Source of the DNA: Cynocephalus volans
Lineage: Eukaryota; Chordata; Mammalia; Dermoptera; Cynocephalidae
Assembly: GCF_027409185.1 (NCBI RefSeq)
Contig: NC_084475.1
Coordinates: 18,558,130-18,622,129 of the forward strand
Reading direction: 5' to 3'
Length of the DNA stretch: 64,000 nucleotides
Shown here: positions 36,101-60,047 of the stretch, piece by piece
How positions within the stretch are numbered: position 1 is the stretch's first letter
Layout: each line of letters starts with the position of its first letter
Program-made: the position numbers and the translations under genes
The notes under the pieces: generated by a model
Databases searched by the model: none
What the model was told of the DNA's origin: nothing
The model's input: the letters and a program-made list of their open reading frames with translations, nothing else

Positions 36101-37007
36101 TCCCCGAGTTATTCAAAGGGTTCAGGGTTTTCCTGAGTTAACTTCACAAAGCCTTTTTGTGCAATATTGAAAACACTTGCTTCTGGGTCCGAGAAGTCCA
36201 ACCTGGAGCCTCATCCTCTTGAGCAAGGCGTTGGACTGGAATGACCCCCAGGCCATATAAGAATGGTCAGGGGAGTTTGCTCTGGGGGACTCACTAACCC
36301 ACCTCGTCCAGGGTACGGTTCTTGTCACATCAGGGGAGCAAAGGCTCCATGGCTTCAGCTCCTCAATGTGGAAAGTAACTAAGACTCGTCCGTCATATAA
36401 GGAAACTCACACTGAAAGGGGGTATATGTTGATAACACCGAGGGCAAGGGTTTGGATCCATGAACCGGCCAGCCGCCAAACAAAAAAAGAAAGGGGGTAC
36501 ACAGACACTGCCTGGCCCACAGCGGACACACTGGACGCCCCCTTCTGAGAGGACTTGGGGGATAGCTAAGCTGTAACCAGCTTCAGGAAGGGGCACTGCT
36601 GTCTACAGTGGGAGGTGGGGTGTGACCTGGGCAGGCAGTGGGGCAGGCTTCCTCCGGGATCGGCTTCCAGGGAGGAGACTCCAGGGCGGGAATGCGCGGG
36701 CCAGGCGGTGCGGGTCGTTCTAGAGCGGGGAGGGGCTCCAGGGGAGGACGGGGGTCCCGGAGCAGGAGGTCCACCCTCACCCTGCGAAGTCATTACCTTT
36801 TTCCTGAGAACATGGGGCCGAAAATCACCTAGGAGAGAAGGAGATGTCACCTCGGGGCCCGCTCCGCGCGGACTCGGGGGCACCGGCCACCACCCCGACC
36901 CCCGACCCCCCGCAGGCCGAGCCCTCGCCCGGCGCCCGCACCTGGATCTGCCCCCGGGTCTTGCTGGGGGAGCCGGGCAGCACGCTGGGGAGGGTGATGC
37001 AGCTCAT
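24135..37007 (-). CDS. TK1: Thymidine kinase 1, cytosolic, seven exons
   Basis: Exons in transcript order: 36942-37007, 36797-36828, 35584-35694, 33435-33528, 24974-25063, 24436-24555 and 24135-24323, giving 233 aa (human 234). It phosphorylates thymidine to dTMP with ATP in the cytosolic salvage pathway, peaking in S phase. The P-loop GPMFSGKS (26-33) spans the exon 2/3 join. DEGQF holds catalytic Glu98. Zn-binding pairs are Cys153/156 and Cys185/188. Ser13 (GSPSK) is the mitotic phosphorylation site of human TK1. A KEN box (202-204) for APC/C-Cdh1 degradation is kept. One residue is lost beside the KEN box relative to human, and human Cys66 is Ser here. The frame is intact across all GT-AG introns. 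Intron 4 (8.4 kb) is full of repeats. It shares a promoter region with AFMID. Confidence 0.97.
25395..25500 (+). mobile_element. MIR SINE fragment
   Basis: 'Agctgcatgaccttggcaat' and 'ctgaacctgtttcctcacta' are the MIR core and 3' end. Confidence 0.55.
26195..26410. mobile_element. MER20 hAT-Charlie element
   Basis: 'Ttctgtgttgtggggctgta', 'cctccacccactcgatgctg' and 'gtttccagacgttggccaaa', ending in TTGAGAACCCTG. It lies in TK1 intron 4. Confidence 0.75.
26512..26669 (-). mobile_element. Dimeric tRNA-like SINE, GC-rich hairpin subtype
   Basis: Flanked by TGCATCTCCTTTCT direct repeats. Instead of the usual 'ggtgttatcagcacc' middle, the first unit carries an 11-bp perfect inverted repeat, CGCTGGGAGCG / CGCTCCCAGCG (about 26609-26637). 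The second unit ends CCGGTCACGAAAAAG in sense, not TCATCTTT. It is a distinct subfamily from the other dimers here. Confidence 0.88.
26863..27049 (-). mobile_element. Dimeric tRNA-like SINE (left part of tandem pair)
   Basis: T-rich tail, 'gatgaccggtaaggggatct' and 'gtgagccacgggccggcccc'. It abuts a monomer at 27050 with no spacer. Confidence 0.9.
27050..27149 (-). mobile_element. tRNA-Ile-like SINE monomer (right part of tandem pair)
   Basis: 'Ggcagctggccagtacagg' and 'gtgagctaaccagccagccc'. Repeats resembling T(C/T)TGCAACATT(C/T)C flank the pair as a whole (about 26850-26862 and 27153-27165). Confidence 0.88.
27230..27577 (+). mobile_element. MLT1-type MaLR solo LTR
   Basis: 'Tgctatgggttgaattgtgg', 'atgtgttgaagtcctaactt', 'gaccttataagagacacc' and 'cttggacttttggcctccag' follow the MLT1 LTR from end to end. 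It is an old fossil. Confidence 0.75.
27955..28130 (+). mobile_element. Probable L1M fragment
   Basis: A-rich DNA with 'ggaaaaagggacaaactaag' and 'aagtagccaataaacacagg' resembles L1 ORF2-proximal sequence. The match is weak. Confidence 0.35.
28225..28735 (+). mobile_element. L2 LINE 3' fragment
   Basis: 'Cattcctgcctcggggcctt', 'ctgcaggccctttcctgacc' and the terminal 'gactgaatgaatgaatgaat' are L2 coding remnant plus 3' end. Confidence 0.65.
28894..28997 (+). mobile_element. tRNA-Ile-like SINE, monomer
   Basis: GGGCTGGCCGGTTAGCTCAG start, 'gctgataacaccaaggtcca' middle and a pure 19-base A tail, so it is probably a young copy. Confidence 0.92.
30275..30376 (-). mobile_element. tRNA-like SINE (dimer-type monomer) inside Tigger1
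   Basis: 'Gatgaccggtaaggggatct' and 'gtgagccgtgggccggccct', flanked by AACAATCC(A/G)TA repeats taken from Tigger1. Confidence 0.88.
30693..30871 (+). mobile_element. Dimeric tRNA-like SINE inside Tigger1 transposase
   Basis: 'Gagctggcccgtggctcact' and 'gggatggctggttcgctcac', flanked by AA(G/A)AATGAATCTT. It interrupts the Tigger1 coding remnant. Confidence 0.92.
32216..32300 (+). mobile_element. L1M 3' end fragment
   Basis: 'Catcacattgtatactttga' and 'tttatttgacaattaaatat' match old L1 tails. Confidence 0.55.
32303..32378 (+). mobile_element. MLT1 LTR 3' fragment
   Basis: 'Tcatgttaagctactgaaat' and 'tttgttatagcagctcttat' match the 3' end of MaLR LTRs. It is a short old fossil. Confidence 0.45.
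32440..33240. mobile_element. Probable LINE (L1/HAL1-type) internal fragment
   Basis: A-rich sequence with 'aactactaaaggaggtatct' and 'cagcaaggagaaaagtaaac' resembles L1-lineage ORF sequence. The family was not resolved. Confidence 0.4.
34185..34265 (-). mobile_element. MIR SINE fragment
   Basis: 'Gcaagatcacagggctatta' and 'gcagagccaggatgcaacgt' form the reverse MIR core. Confidence 0.55.
35225..35448. mobile_element. MER20 hAT-Charlie element
   Basis: 'Gtttctcaaccttgacaggc', 'attctgtgttgtgggggctg', 'tgtctccagacattgtcaaa' and the terminal TGAGAACCACTA. It is nearly full length, in TK1 intron 3, about 140 bp from exon 3. Confidence 0.8.
36425..36488 (+). mobile_element. 5'-truncated tRNA-like SINE with target duplication
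   Basis: The copy begins at 'tgttgataacaccgagggca' and is flanked by perfect GAAAGGGGGTA repeats (36414-36424 and 36489-36499). It is therefore a genuine short insertion in TK1 intron 2. Confidence 0.85.
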
Positions 37008-37350
37008 GACGCCTCCGGGAAGCTCTCAGGATGGGGGAGCCGCCGCTGCCGCTGCCTCACAGACTCGCGCTGCTTCCCGCGCCTCCCGCCTTTACCCGCG
37101 TCACGCTGACCAATCGGGAGCCGGTGCCGCCGCCTCGGAGCCAATCAGCGCCCGGCCGCGGGATGGCGGGAGATTTAACTGCAGCCCGCCCCCAAGTGGG
37201 AGGAACCGGGGACTGCAGTGCAGAGGCTGGGCTGGCTCCTGACACCAGGGTGAGGGCGGGGCTTAGAGGGGCGGTCCTAATCTGAGCCCAGCCCCGCCCG
37301 CCGCCGAGTATAAAAGGGCAGGAGCGCGGCCCCTTCCTGCAGACGGCGGG
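37008..37350. promoter_or_regulatory. TK1-AFMID bidirectional CpG promoter
   Basis: The two start codons lie head to head, 343 bp apart. On the TK1 side, two CCAAT boxes (37110-37114 and 37141-37145; inverted for TK1) and E2F-like GGCGGGA cores (minus 37084-37090, plus 37165-37171) fit its G1/S control. On the AFMID side, a TATAAAAG box (37309-37316) follows a run of GCCCCGCCC boxes and would place an AFMID start near 37340. CpG content is high throughout. Confidence 0.8.
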
Positions 37351-52403
<15,053 letters not shown>

Positions 52404-52795
52404 TGACACCTGGACCCCAGCCCATGTGCACCCCGACACGTGCAGTCTCTTCAGAGAGCCTTCTAGCTGCAGCTGACAGCTTCAGCTTTCCCCAGCGCCC
52501 GAGAGAATCTTGGTCTATCTGCCTGCCCCAGCAAGAGTCCATCTTTCTCACTGCCGACCCCTGTGTAAGGGCTTCCCAAAGCCAGGCTTTCTTTTTCCTT
52601 TTTCTTTGGTCTCTGTCCACTCTGTCCTAGGTTCCACCTGACATTTGGGTCTGTCCCTGAAGCCCTGGGATCTTATCCTTGCATCTAACACCTTGACCTT
52701 GAAAGGATAATGCCATCCACAGGTAGGACAAGCTTCCTCCACCACACAACACCCTCCATCCCATCACCTCTTTCTCCCACTCTGAATGTCGAGCA

Positions 52796-52985
52796 GTTCA
52801 AGGATTTCCACTGGGGCATTACGGATCACAGCAAAAATAGGAAATAGCCTGAATGTTCATCATCACGGAGTAAGTACGTCCAAGCAGAATCAACCATGTA
52901 GCTGTTAGAAGGAGACCTGTGTTTACCCCTTGGAAAATCTCCGAGACATTTCGTTACACGACAAAAAGCAAGATATAAAAAGCAG
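52796..52985 (+). mobile_element. L1M fragment
   Basis: 'Aggaaatagcctgaatgttc' and 'tacacgacaaaaagcaagat' match an old L1 3' region. The SINE at 52992 follows directly. Confidence 0.5.
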
Positions 52986-52991
52986 CTTAAC

Positions 52992-53094
52992 AGGGCTGCC
53001 AGTTAGCTCACTCGGTAGAGCGTGTGTTGATAACTCCAAGGTAAGGGTTCAGATCCCCCATACCAGCCAGCCACCAAGAAATAAATAAAATAAA
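52992..53094 (+). mobile_element. tRNA-Ile-like SINE, monomer
   Basis: 'Agggctgccagttagctcac' start, 'gataactccaaggtaagggt' middle and an (AAAT)-type tail. Confidence 0.88.
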
Positions 53095-53482
53095 AGCTTA
53101 ATGATATAACAATATCACAGATGCTGTTAAACAAAACACACTCACAAAACAGGTGTGTTTCTGTATGTGCCCATGTGTGTGAATTCAGAGAAGAAGGTTG
53201 GGAAGAACCCACACCTAACGTTGCCTGTGCTCCCCTCTAGGCAGGAAACTGGAGCTGGGAACATGTGGAGGGTGGTGTTTGCTTGGTTTGGATTCTTCGA
53301 CTCTTACAAGAAGAACGTAACTAGTACTTAAACGTACCAGCCAGCTGCCAAGCAACAACAGACAAACAAACAACATACTATGTAATTCCAAGTATTAACA
53401 TATTCACAAAGCTCTTGGGATGCAGGCAGATGAAAATGACATTACAGTGATGGTATAGGCATAACTTGAATCCACTCTAGAT

Positions 53483-53582
53483 TTTTTTTTTTTTGGTGGC
53501 CGGCCGGTGCGGGGATCCAAACTTGTGACCTTGGTGTCATAGCACTGCACTCTAACCAGCTGAGCTAATAAGCAGCCAGCCC
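53483..53582 (-). mobile_element. tRNA-Ile-like SINE with target duplication
   Basis: 'Ggtggccggccggtgcgggg' and 'ctgagctaataagcagccag', flanked by C(A/G)CTCTAGATTTTT-like repeats. Confidence 0.88.
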
Positions 53583-55164
53583 CTGCTCTAGATTTTTAAA
53601 GGAAATGACTTGTAAGCTGTAGGACTCCATTTCATATTTGTAACAAAATTCCTTGTGAGATCCCTCAAGCTGCTGTCAGGAACCCCCTGTTGTCACCACA
53701 CCTAGGCTGAGAATCACCCCCTTGGGCTGTGCCGTGAGGTTAAATGCCTTAAGGTAAGCAAAAGACAGACCATGAACAGGGTGCATAGACATATATGCAG
53801 GCATATAATGTGGGATACATAGATACCTATAGGTAGGAAAAAAGACTGGAAGCCTTTTGTTAACATGTTAACAGCAGTTACCTACAGGGTGCAATTGTGG
53901 GCAATTTTAATTTTCTTTTTCTTAATATAAACTTTTACATTAATATAAACTTTAATTTAATTGGGCTTTTATATAAAAGTTACATTAGATTGTGGATTTA
54001 ATGACTATCAATGTTAAATTTCTTGATTTTGTTGGTTGTACTGTGGTTATTTATGTAAGAGAATGAAGTTTTTAGGGGTAGAGTGTCATAAGGCCTTCAA
54101 CTTACTCGTATGTTTATGAGTGCAGGTAAAAAAACCCATCTACGTACACATATGTGTGTATGCTTGTATATTACACACAGATAGAGAAGAATGTGAAAGC
54201 AAATGGGCCAAACAAACAAAATCTGGATAAAGGGTATGTGAGTACTGGCACTATTCTTGCAACTTTAAGTTTATTGAAATAAAAAGTTACAAAGAAGCGA
54301 TTACATCAAAAGAATAGTCAGTGGGCTGCAGGCTGGAGGGCTAAGGAAGTAAAGCCTCTTATCTGTGTCCTGCCCAAGTGATAGGCTGTCAGAGGTCCTC
54401 CACCCCTTCCACTGGGGTAATGACTCTCAGAACACCCTGTTCCAACATGGAGGACACAACCGATTTTTTTTTACACTTTGTTTTTTTTGATAGGCTGCAG
54501 GATTTACTGTTGCTGGGACACCCTGCTTTGAGGACGGAAAGAGGGAGCTTGCCCCTGTGGATTGGCCCCTGCCCTGGCCTGGTCTTTTCCTGGCTCTCTG
54601 TTGGCTTATCACGGTGGTGGCCCAGCCCCCTGTCCCCTGGCTCCAGAAGGTGGCCCTCCTGGAAACCCAGGTCTGGGCACCAATAGTGTCCTCTGGGACT
54701 CAGCACTCCTTGCTTTCCCTGTCTGTTAGCCGTTCACACCCATTTGGAGGGGTTTTTTTTTTGGTTTTTGCAGAGGTGGAGCCCTATAAAACTTTCCTTT
54801 CTGACTGTTACTGAGCAGACCGAGGCCTGTGTTGACCCTCTTTCTTTTCCTAGTGCCCAGAAACTGCCTATGGATTTGTTCCTAGTACCTGATTTCGCTC
54901 CCAGACTCCTTGTACCGTCTAGATTTCTGCCAGTGGCTGGGAGTCTCCATTTCTTCATCTGTAAAATAATCTGGTTTGAGCAGGAATAGACAGGTAATGG
55001 ATAGAACCCAGACTGTGGAAAAGGTTCCACCGCTTAAGGGAATTTCGTAAGTGATAGAGGCGGTGTTTCAAACCTGTTATGCAAAGCTGGTTAATGAATA
55101 AGCAACATGGGGGAAACTGGCCGGGCCTTGGAAAACATAAATCTGAACACTTTGCACGCTCTTT

Positions 55165-55327
55165 TTTTTTTAAGGATGACCAGTAAGGAGATCTTAACCC
55201 TTGACTTGGTGTTGTCAGCACCACGCTCACCCAGTGAGTGAACCAGCCATCCCTATATGGGATCCGAACCTGTGGCCTTGGTGTTATCAGCACCGCACTT
55301 TCCCGAGTGAGCCACAGGCCGGCCCCC
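55165..55327 (-). mobile_element. Dimeric tRNA-like SINE with perfect 15-bp target duplication
   Basis: CTTTGCACGCTCTTT occurs at 55150-55164 and again at 55329-55343. The body runs 'gatgaccagtaaggagatct' to 'gtgagccacaggccggcccc'. Confidence 0.95.
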
Positions 55328-55399
55328 GCTTTGCACGCTCTTTCCAGTGACATACTTCCCAGAGCGATCAAGACTTTGACGCAAAACCCAGGAGAAACC

Positions 55400-55925
55400 A
55401 GAAGGAATCTTCTATGAATACCTTTTATAAATCATCTTAGAGTGGAAAAAGCCTTTGGAAGCATGACAAAAACCAACCAACCAGAAATAGAAAGCAAAAG
55501 TGATAAATATGACTACATACAAATTTTAAATTTTTGCAAGAAAAAATCCGTATCGCCAAGTCCTGAGACAAATAACTAACTGGGAGGAGGTATAACAAGC
55601 AAAGCCAAGTCTCTTATGTATAAACCCTTCCGAAGCAATAGGAAAAATATTGGTAATCCAGCAGAGAAGGGGACAAGGGCACGCACAAACAAAATTACAG
55701 AAAAGAAATTCAGTGGGGCTGGCCAGTTAGCTCAGTTTGTTAGAACGTGCTGTTATAACAGCAAGGTCAAGAGTTTGGATTCCCGAACCGGCCAGCTGCC
55801 AAAAAAAAAAAAGAAAAGAAATTACATGGCCAATGAACTTGAGAAGAGGTGATCAGCCTCCCTTTTAAACAAAGAGATAACAATTAAAACAAGCACGTGC
55901 TGTTTTGTAACCACAGATGGGCAAA
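55400..55925 (+). mobile_element. L1M fragment interrupted by a SINE
   Basis: 'Aaagcaaaagtgataaatat', 'gactacatacaaattttaaa' and 'ggccaatgaacttgagaaga' are L1 ORF2-distal features. The SINE at 55714 splits it. Confidence 0.6.
55714..55813 (+). mobile_element. tRNA-Ile-like SINE inside L1M
   Basis: 'Ggggctggccagttagctca' start, CCAGCTGCC and A tail, flanked by AAAAGAAATT. Confidence 0.9.
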
Positions 55926-55960
55926 GATCAAGATGTGAGATGTTAGGCAGGGTTGGGGTG

Positions 55961-56372
55961 CTATGGTTTGAATGTCCCCTCCTAATCTCATGTTGAAACA
56001 GTGTTAGAAGGGTGGGAAATCCGACTATGCTATTAGAAAGGGGGTGATATCACCTTTAAGAGGTGATAGCCCTCATGAATGGATTAATCCATCCATGGAT
56101 TAATGGATTATCCTGAGTGTAGGCGGGTTGCTTTATAAGGAGAAGGGAGACCTGAGCTAGCATGTGAACCAGCTCTTGCCCTCTTGCCACATGGTGCCCT
56201 GTGCCAAACTGGGACTCTGCAGAGTCCCCACCAGGAAGAAGGCATTCACCAGATGTGTCCCCTTGACCTGGCACTCCCAGCCCCCAGAAATAAATAAGAA
56301 ATAAATTTATTTTTTTCATAAATTACCCAGTTTCAGGTATTCTGTTATAAGCAACAGAGAACAGACTAAGAC
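55961..56372 (+). mobile_element. MaLR (MST-type) solo LTR
   Basis: 'Ctatggtttgaatgtcccct', 'gaagggtgggaaatccgact' and 'gacctggcactcccagcccc', ending 'caacagagaacagactaaga'. It is a near full-length old fossil. Confidence 0.8.
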
Positions 56373-56760
56373 GTGGGAAAACTGGAACTCTCAGGCCATC
56401 AAAGAAAGTGCTCTTGGCCTTTTCACATGGACAGGGAAGAGCTTTGACCCTGAGAAATCAGCAATCCACAGAGCCAGTACAACCTCGCCCTTCCCTCCCG
56501 GCCCCACTTGGGACTTTGTGTTAATCTCTGTGTTTTTCTCTCCCAACTCTGTTTCACAAACTTCTCACAATTTTCCTGTGAAAAATCTAAGCTGAAAAAT
56601 AAATCGAAGTTACCAGCTTCTTTTCCAATTCATAATGATTGTTACTGGTAGAAGTGAACAAAGCAAAATTTATTTGATAACAGCTAAAGTGGCACGTGGT
56701 AAATGTCTTTGCTAAAACTGAGCTAAACCTTAAGTTTAGACATTAAAAATTCCATCCCCA

Positions 56761-56862
56761 GACTGGCCGGTTGGCTCAGTTGGTTGGAGCGCTGTGCTAT
56801 AACACCAAGGTCAAAGGGTTCAGATCCCCATACTGGCCAGCCACCAAAAACAACAGCAACAA
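56761..56862 (+). mobile_element. tRNA-Ile-like SINE, monomer
   Basis: 'Gactggccggttggctcagt' start and 'tactggccagccacc' end with a CAA-rich tail. Confidence 0.9.
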
Positions 56863-56990
56863 AATTTGACCCCAAAACATTTGGAACTTGGTAGAAATAA
56901 TATAGAAGTTTCAAAATGATAGGAAGTATTATTGGTAAAATTTGAGATAGCCCAAAGCTGATCTATGAATTAAATATTTGTTACAAAATC

Positions 56991-57092
56991 TTGGGCTGGC
57001 TGGTTAGCTCACTCAGTAGAGCACGGTGCTGATAACACCAAGATCAAGGGTTCGGATCCCTTTACTGGCCAGCCACCAAAAAAAAGAAAAAA
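56991..57092 (+). mobile_element. tRNA-Ile-like SINE, monomer
   Basis: 'Ttgggctggctggttagctc' start, 'gctgataacaccaagatcaa' middle and A tail. Confidence 0.9.
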
Positions 57093-57099
57093 ATCTTAT

Positions 57100-57290
57100 G
57101 GAAAATGGGGAATTGGTGTTTAATGGGTAGTTTCAGTTGGAGAAGATGAAAACGTTCTGGAGATCGGTGTGGTGATGGTTGCACAGCATTGTGAATGTAC
57201 TTAATGTCATTGAACTATGAACTAAAAATGTTTACAGTGGTAAATTTTATGTTATATATATTTTACCATATACATATAACTATGTGTGTA
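57100..57290 (+). mobile_element. L1M 3' end
   Basis: 'Gtgatggttgcacagcattg' and 'tgtacttaatgtcattgaac' with 'taaattttatgttatatata' form an L1 tail. Confidence 0.65.
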
Positions 57291-57515
57291 TATAAATATA
57301 TATAACAAAAAGGATGATCGAAAAATGCAAGCATTTCAAATATTTCAGCTTAATTATACCCCTTTTGTTTACCACAGAAACAGAAAGAAACCAAAGCCCA
57401 AAATGTTGAGATTTTATTGCATATTATGAGGCATACTAACTTTTTAATATATATCTTATCAGTGCTATATATGTTACTCTTGTATATGGTTACAAGAAAT
57501 TATTTTTTTTAAATC

Positions 57516-57687
57516 TGGGCCGGCCTGTGGCTCACTCAGGAGAGTGTGGTGCTGATTACTCTAAGGCCGCAGGTTCGGATCCCATATAGGGATGGCTGGT
57601 TGGCTCACTGGGTGAGCGTGGTGCTGACAACACCAAGTCAAGGGTTAAGATTCCCTTACTGGTCATCTTTAAAAAAAAAAAAAAAAA
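57516..57687 (+). mobile_element. Dimeric tRNA-like SINE
   Basis: GGGCCGGCCTGTGGCTCAC start, second unit GGATGGCTGGTTGGCTCAC, TCATCTTT and an A tail. Confidence 0.93.
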
Positions 57688-57727
57688 TCTTAGGGAAAGA
57701 TTGTACGCAACTATTGAAAGTCAACTT

Positions 57728-57906
57728 TGGGGCCAGACCGTGGCTCACTTGGGAGAGTGTGGTGCTGATAACACCAAGGCCACGGTTCAGATCCCTGTAT
57801 AGGGATGGCCGGTTTGCTCACTTGGGAGAGCGTGGTGCTGACAACACCAAGTCAAGGGTTAAGATCCCCTAACCAGTCATCTTTTTTTAAAAAAAAAAAA
57901 GAAAAG
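57728..57906 (+). mobile_element. Dimeric tRNA-like SINE
   Basis: 'Tggggccagaccgtggctca' start and second unit GGATGGCCGGTTTGCTCAC. It is only about 40 bp from the previous dimer, in the same orientation. Confidence 0.93.
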
Positions 57907-58949
57907 AAATCACAGAAATACACTGGCTTGATGGGGTTGACTCCAGAAGATTTTTTTTTTTTTGGCGGCTGGAGCATATCTGCATCAGGCCAAGCCAGCA
58001 GCCATACCCAGGGAGCCGTAGCCCCACTTTGGGCCTGGATTGGCCAAGTCTACAGGCAAGTGCCTGCTCCCCTGGGCTTCCCTTTTCTGTGATCCAGGCC
58101 GATTGTCCCTGTGCTGTCCACTCACACCCAGGACTGCAGGAGAGATGGCACTCTGCAGGATTTTTATAGGGCCTTCTACCATAGTCACGTCTTTGGCTCC
58201 CACACCCATCTCTATTTCAGAGTAGGCACTGAAGGCACCCTCGTTACCCAATGTTTAGGAGGCATTTCAGAGTGTTGCTCTTAGTACATGGGGGTTCTCA
58301 TTGAAAAGTCACAGACAGGACTTTTTTTTTTTTTTTAAGCTATTTTCCTCCCAAGGGACCTACTGTGCTGTCTTTGGTCTATGAGATGTTCCTGCTGGTG
58401 GAGAAGGGGTAGGAAAGAAAGGGTTGTTCCATGGCTCTGAGTAATTCTGGTCCCAATGGACATCTGAGAAAACTGAGGCTCAGAGAGGCCAAGTAACTTG
58501 CCTTGGTGGAAGATGTGGAATTAAAACCCCAATCAGATTATCACCAAAATCTATGGTCCATATTCAAGACTTAAGACTATGACTTTCTACGTAAGCAAGT
58601 AAAGCATTGTCCTGCACGTGATGCGCTATTGCGGTATCTTGTGTCGCACAGGGTCCTTGTCTGACTTATTTCCCGCTGGGCTATCTTCATTTGGAACAGT
58701 ACTGGCGCGTAGTAGGCTACTAGTTAGTACTTACTTTATGCATACATAGAAGAGCTCCATAAATATTGACTTTTGTCATCGTCGTAGCTAGCTGGAATGC
58801 TCAAGACCCTGGGTGGGAGGTAGACAAGTTGGGTTTAAGGTCCTGTTCTAATGCCCATGTGACCTCTACGGACATCACTTATGCTGCACAGACCTGTTTT
58901 CTCAACTGTAAAATAGAAGGTTGCAACACATACAGATAAAGGGCTAATA

Positions 58950-59310
58950 AATGTAATATATACACGCAAAGAACTCCTAAAAGTTGATAAGAAAAAGAGG
59001 AATAACTCAATAGGTAAATGGACCAAAGATACATGCTGGCAAAAGTTAGGAGACCATACCTAGTGCTGACAAGGAAACAGGCGTGGCAGGTGGGAATGAG
59101 TACTGCTGCACCTTTCTGGAAAGTAACGTTCATCAGATATTAACATTTTAAATGCACATTCAACCTAGCAATCTACTTTTGGAAAACTAGCCTATGGAAG
59201 CAAAAGTACCAGGACACAATGATATTCATACAAAAATATTTATTGCGGTATTATTTGTAATGGCACAAAATTGGATCCCTGAATGCCCATTGACAGGGGC
59301 ATGTTCGAGT
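58950..59310 (+). mobile_element. L1M fragment
   Basis: 'Aactcctaaaagttgataag', 'ggcaggtgggaatgagtact' and 'aatatttattgcggtattat' are in L1 order. Confidence 0.65.
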
Positions 59311-59661
59311 GAGATTGTTCACATCTGGAGCCCTGTGCTGCAGCTTGCAGCATAGCTAGAGCTCCAGTCATTGACCTGCAAGGATATCTAATTCTGCTGG
59401 AGTTCTGGTGGAGAGGCAGAGAGAGCCTCCAGGGTCCGTTTCTGGACTTCCAAGAAGCTTTAGTGGAAACGCTTGATAAAAGAAGAGCCGAGTTAATAGC
59501 CTGTTTTAGGGTGGAGGTTTAGCTGTGCTGTGGATTTAATCTGAAATCTTTCCTCTGGAGGATGCAGGGCCCTTCTACCTGGATGGGGACAAGGGGAGGT
59601 GCAGCTGGCATAAGGCGGTTCCAGGAGTGGGGAGCCCGAAGAAACAAATAAGGAGCCTTGC

Positions 59662-59761
59662 AGGGCTGGGCCTTTAGCTCAGTTGGTTGGAACGGGGTGT
59701 TGTAACACCAAGGTCAAGGGTTCGGATGGGGATTCGGGTCCCCATACCAAAAAAAAAAAAA
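59662..59761 (+). mobile_element. tRNA-Ile-like SINE near BIRC5 promoter
   Basis: 'Agggctgggcctttagctca' start, 'gttgtaacaccaaggtcaag' middle and A tail. It ends about 290 bp before the BIRC5 start codon. Confidence 0.9.
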
Positions 59762-59879
59762 GACGAGCTTGCTGGCTGAAAGGGCTTCACACATATGTGC
59801 TGGGCAGGGACCACACAGCCCGTCCTCCGCTCCTCTTGCAGCCACTCTGAAAGCTGTCAGTACCAAGCGTGGGACGGGC

Positions 59880-60047
59880 CACGCGGCGGGAGGACTACAA
59901 CTCCCAGCACGCCCCGCGCCGCCCAGCCTCGCCTTCCCAGAAGGCTGCGGGCGGCGGCCCGCTCCAGGGGGCGGGGCGTTCCCGACAGGCCCCGCGGTGC
60001 GCCCTTGCCCGCCGGATTTGAATCGCGGAGCCGGTGGCGGCGGCGTC
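59880..60047 (+). promoter_or_regulatory. BIRC5 core promoter with ZNF143-type and CHR motifs
   Basis: TATA-less CpG-rich DNA. ACTACAACTCCCAGCA (59894-59909) matches the ZNF143/SBS motif. TTTGAA (60017-60022) followed by TCGCGG matches the CHR of G2/M genes bound by DREAM/MuvB. Both sit where human BIRC5 has related sequence. Confidence 0.78.

Larger units (their letters stand above)
52404..60047. other. AFMID-BIRC5 intergenic region
   Basis: The AFMID 3' UTR begins here, but its end is not placed (an AATAAA at 54278-54283 is one option). The rest is mostly SINEs, L1M and one MaLR LTR. A small SINE tail remnant lies near 53335-53372. Between 54340 and 55140, and between 58180 and 58940, I recognise little beyond a weak MIR-like piece near 58465. 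No extra gene was seen. Confidence 0.55.
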
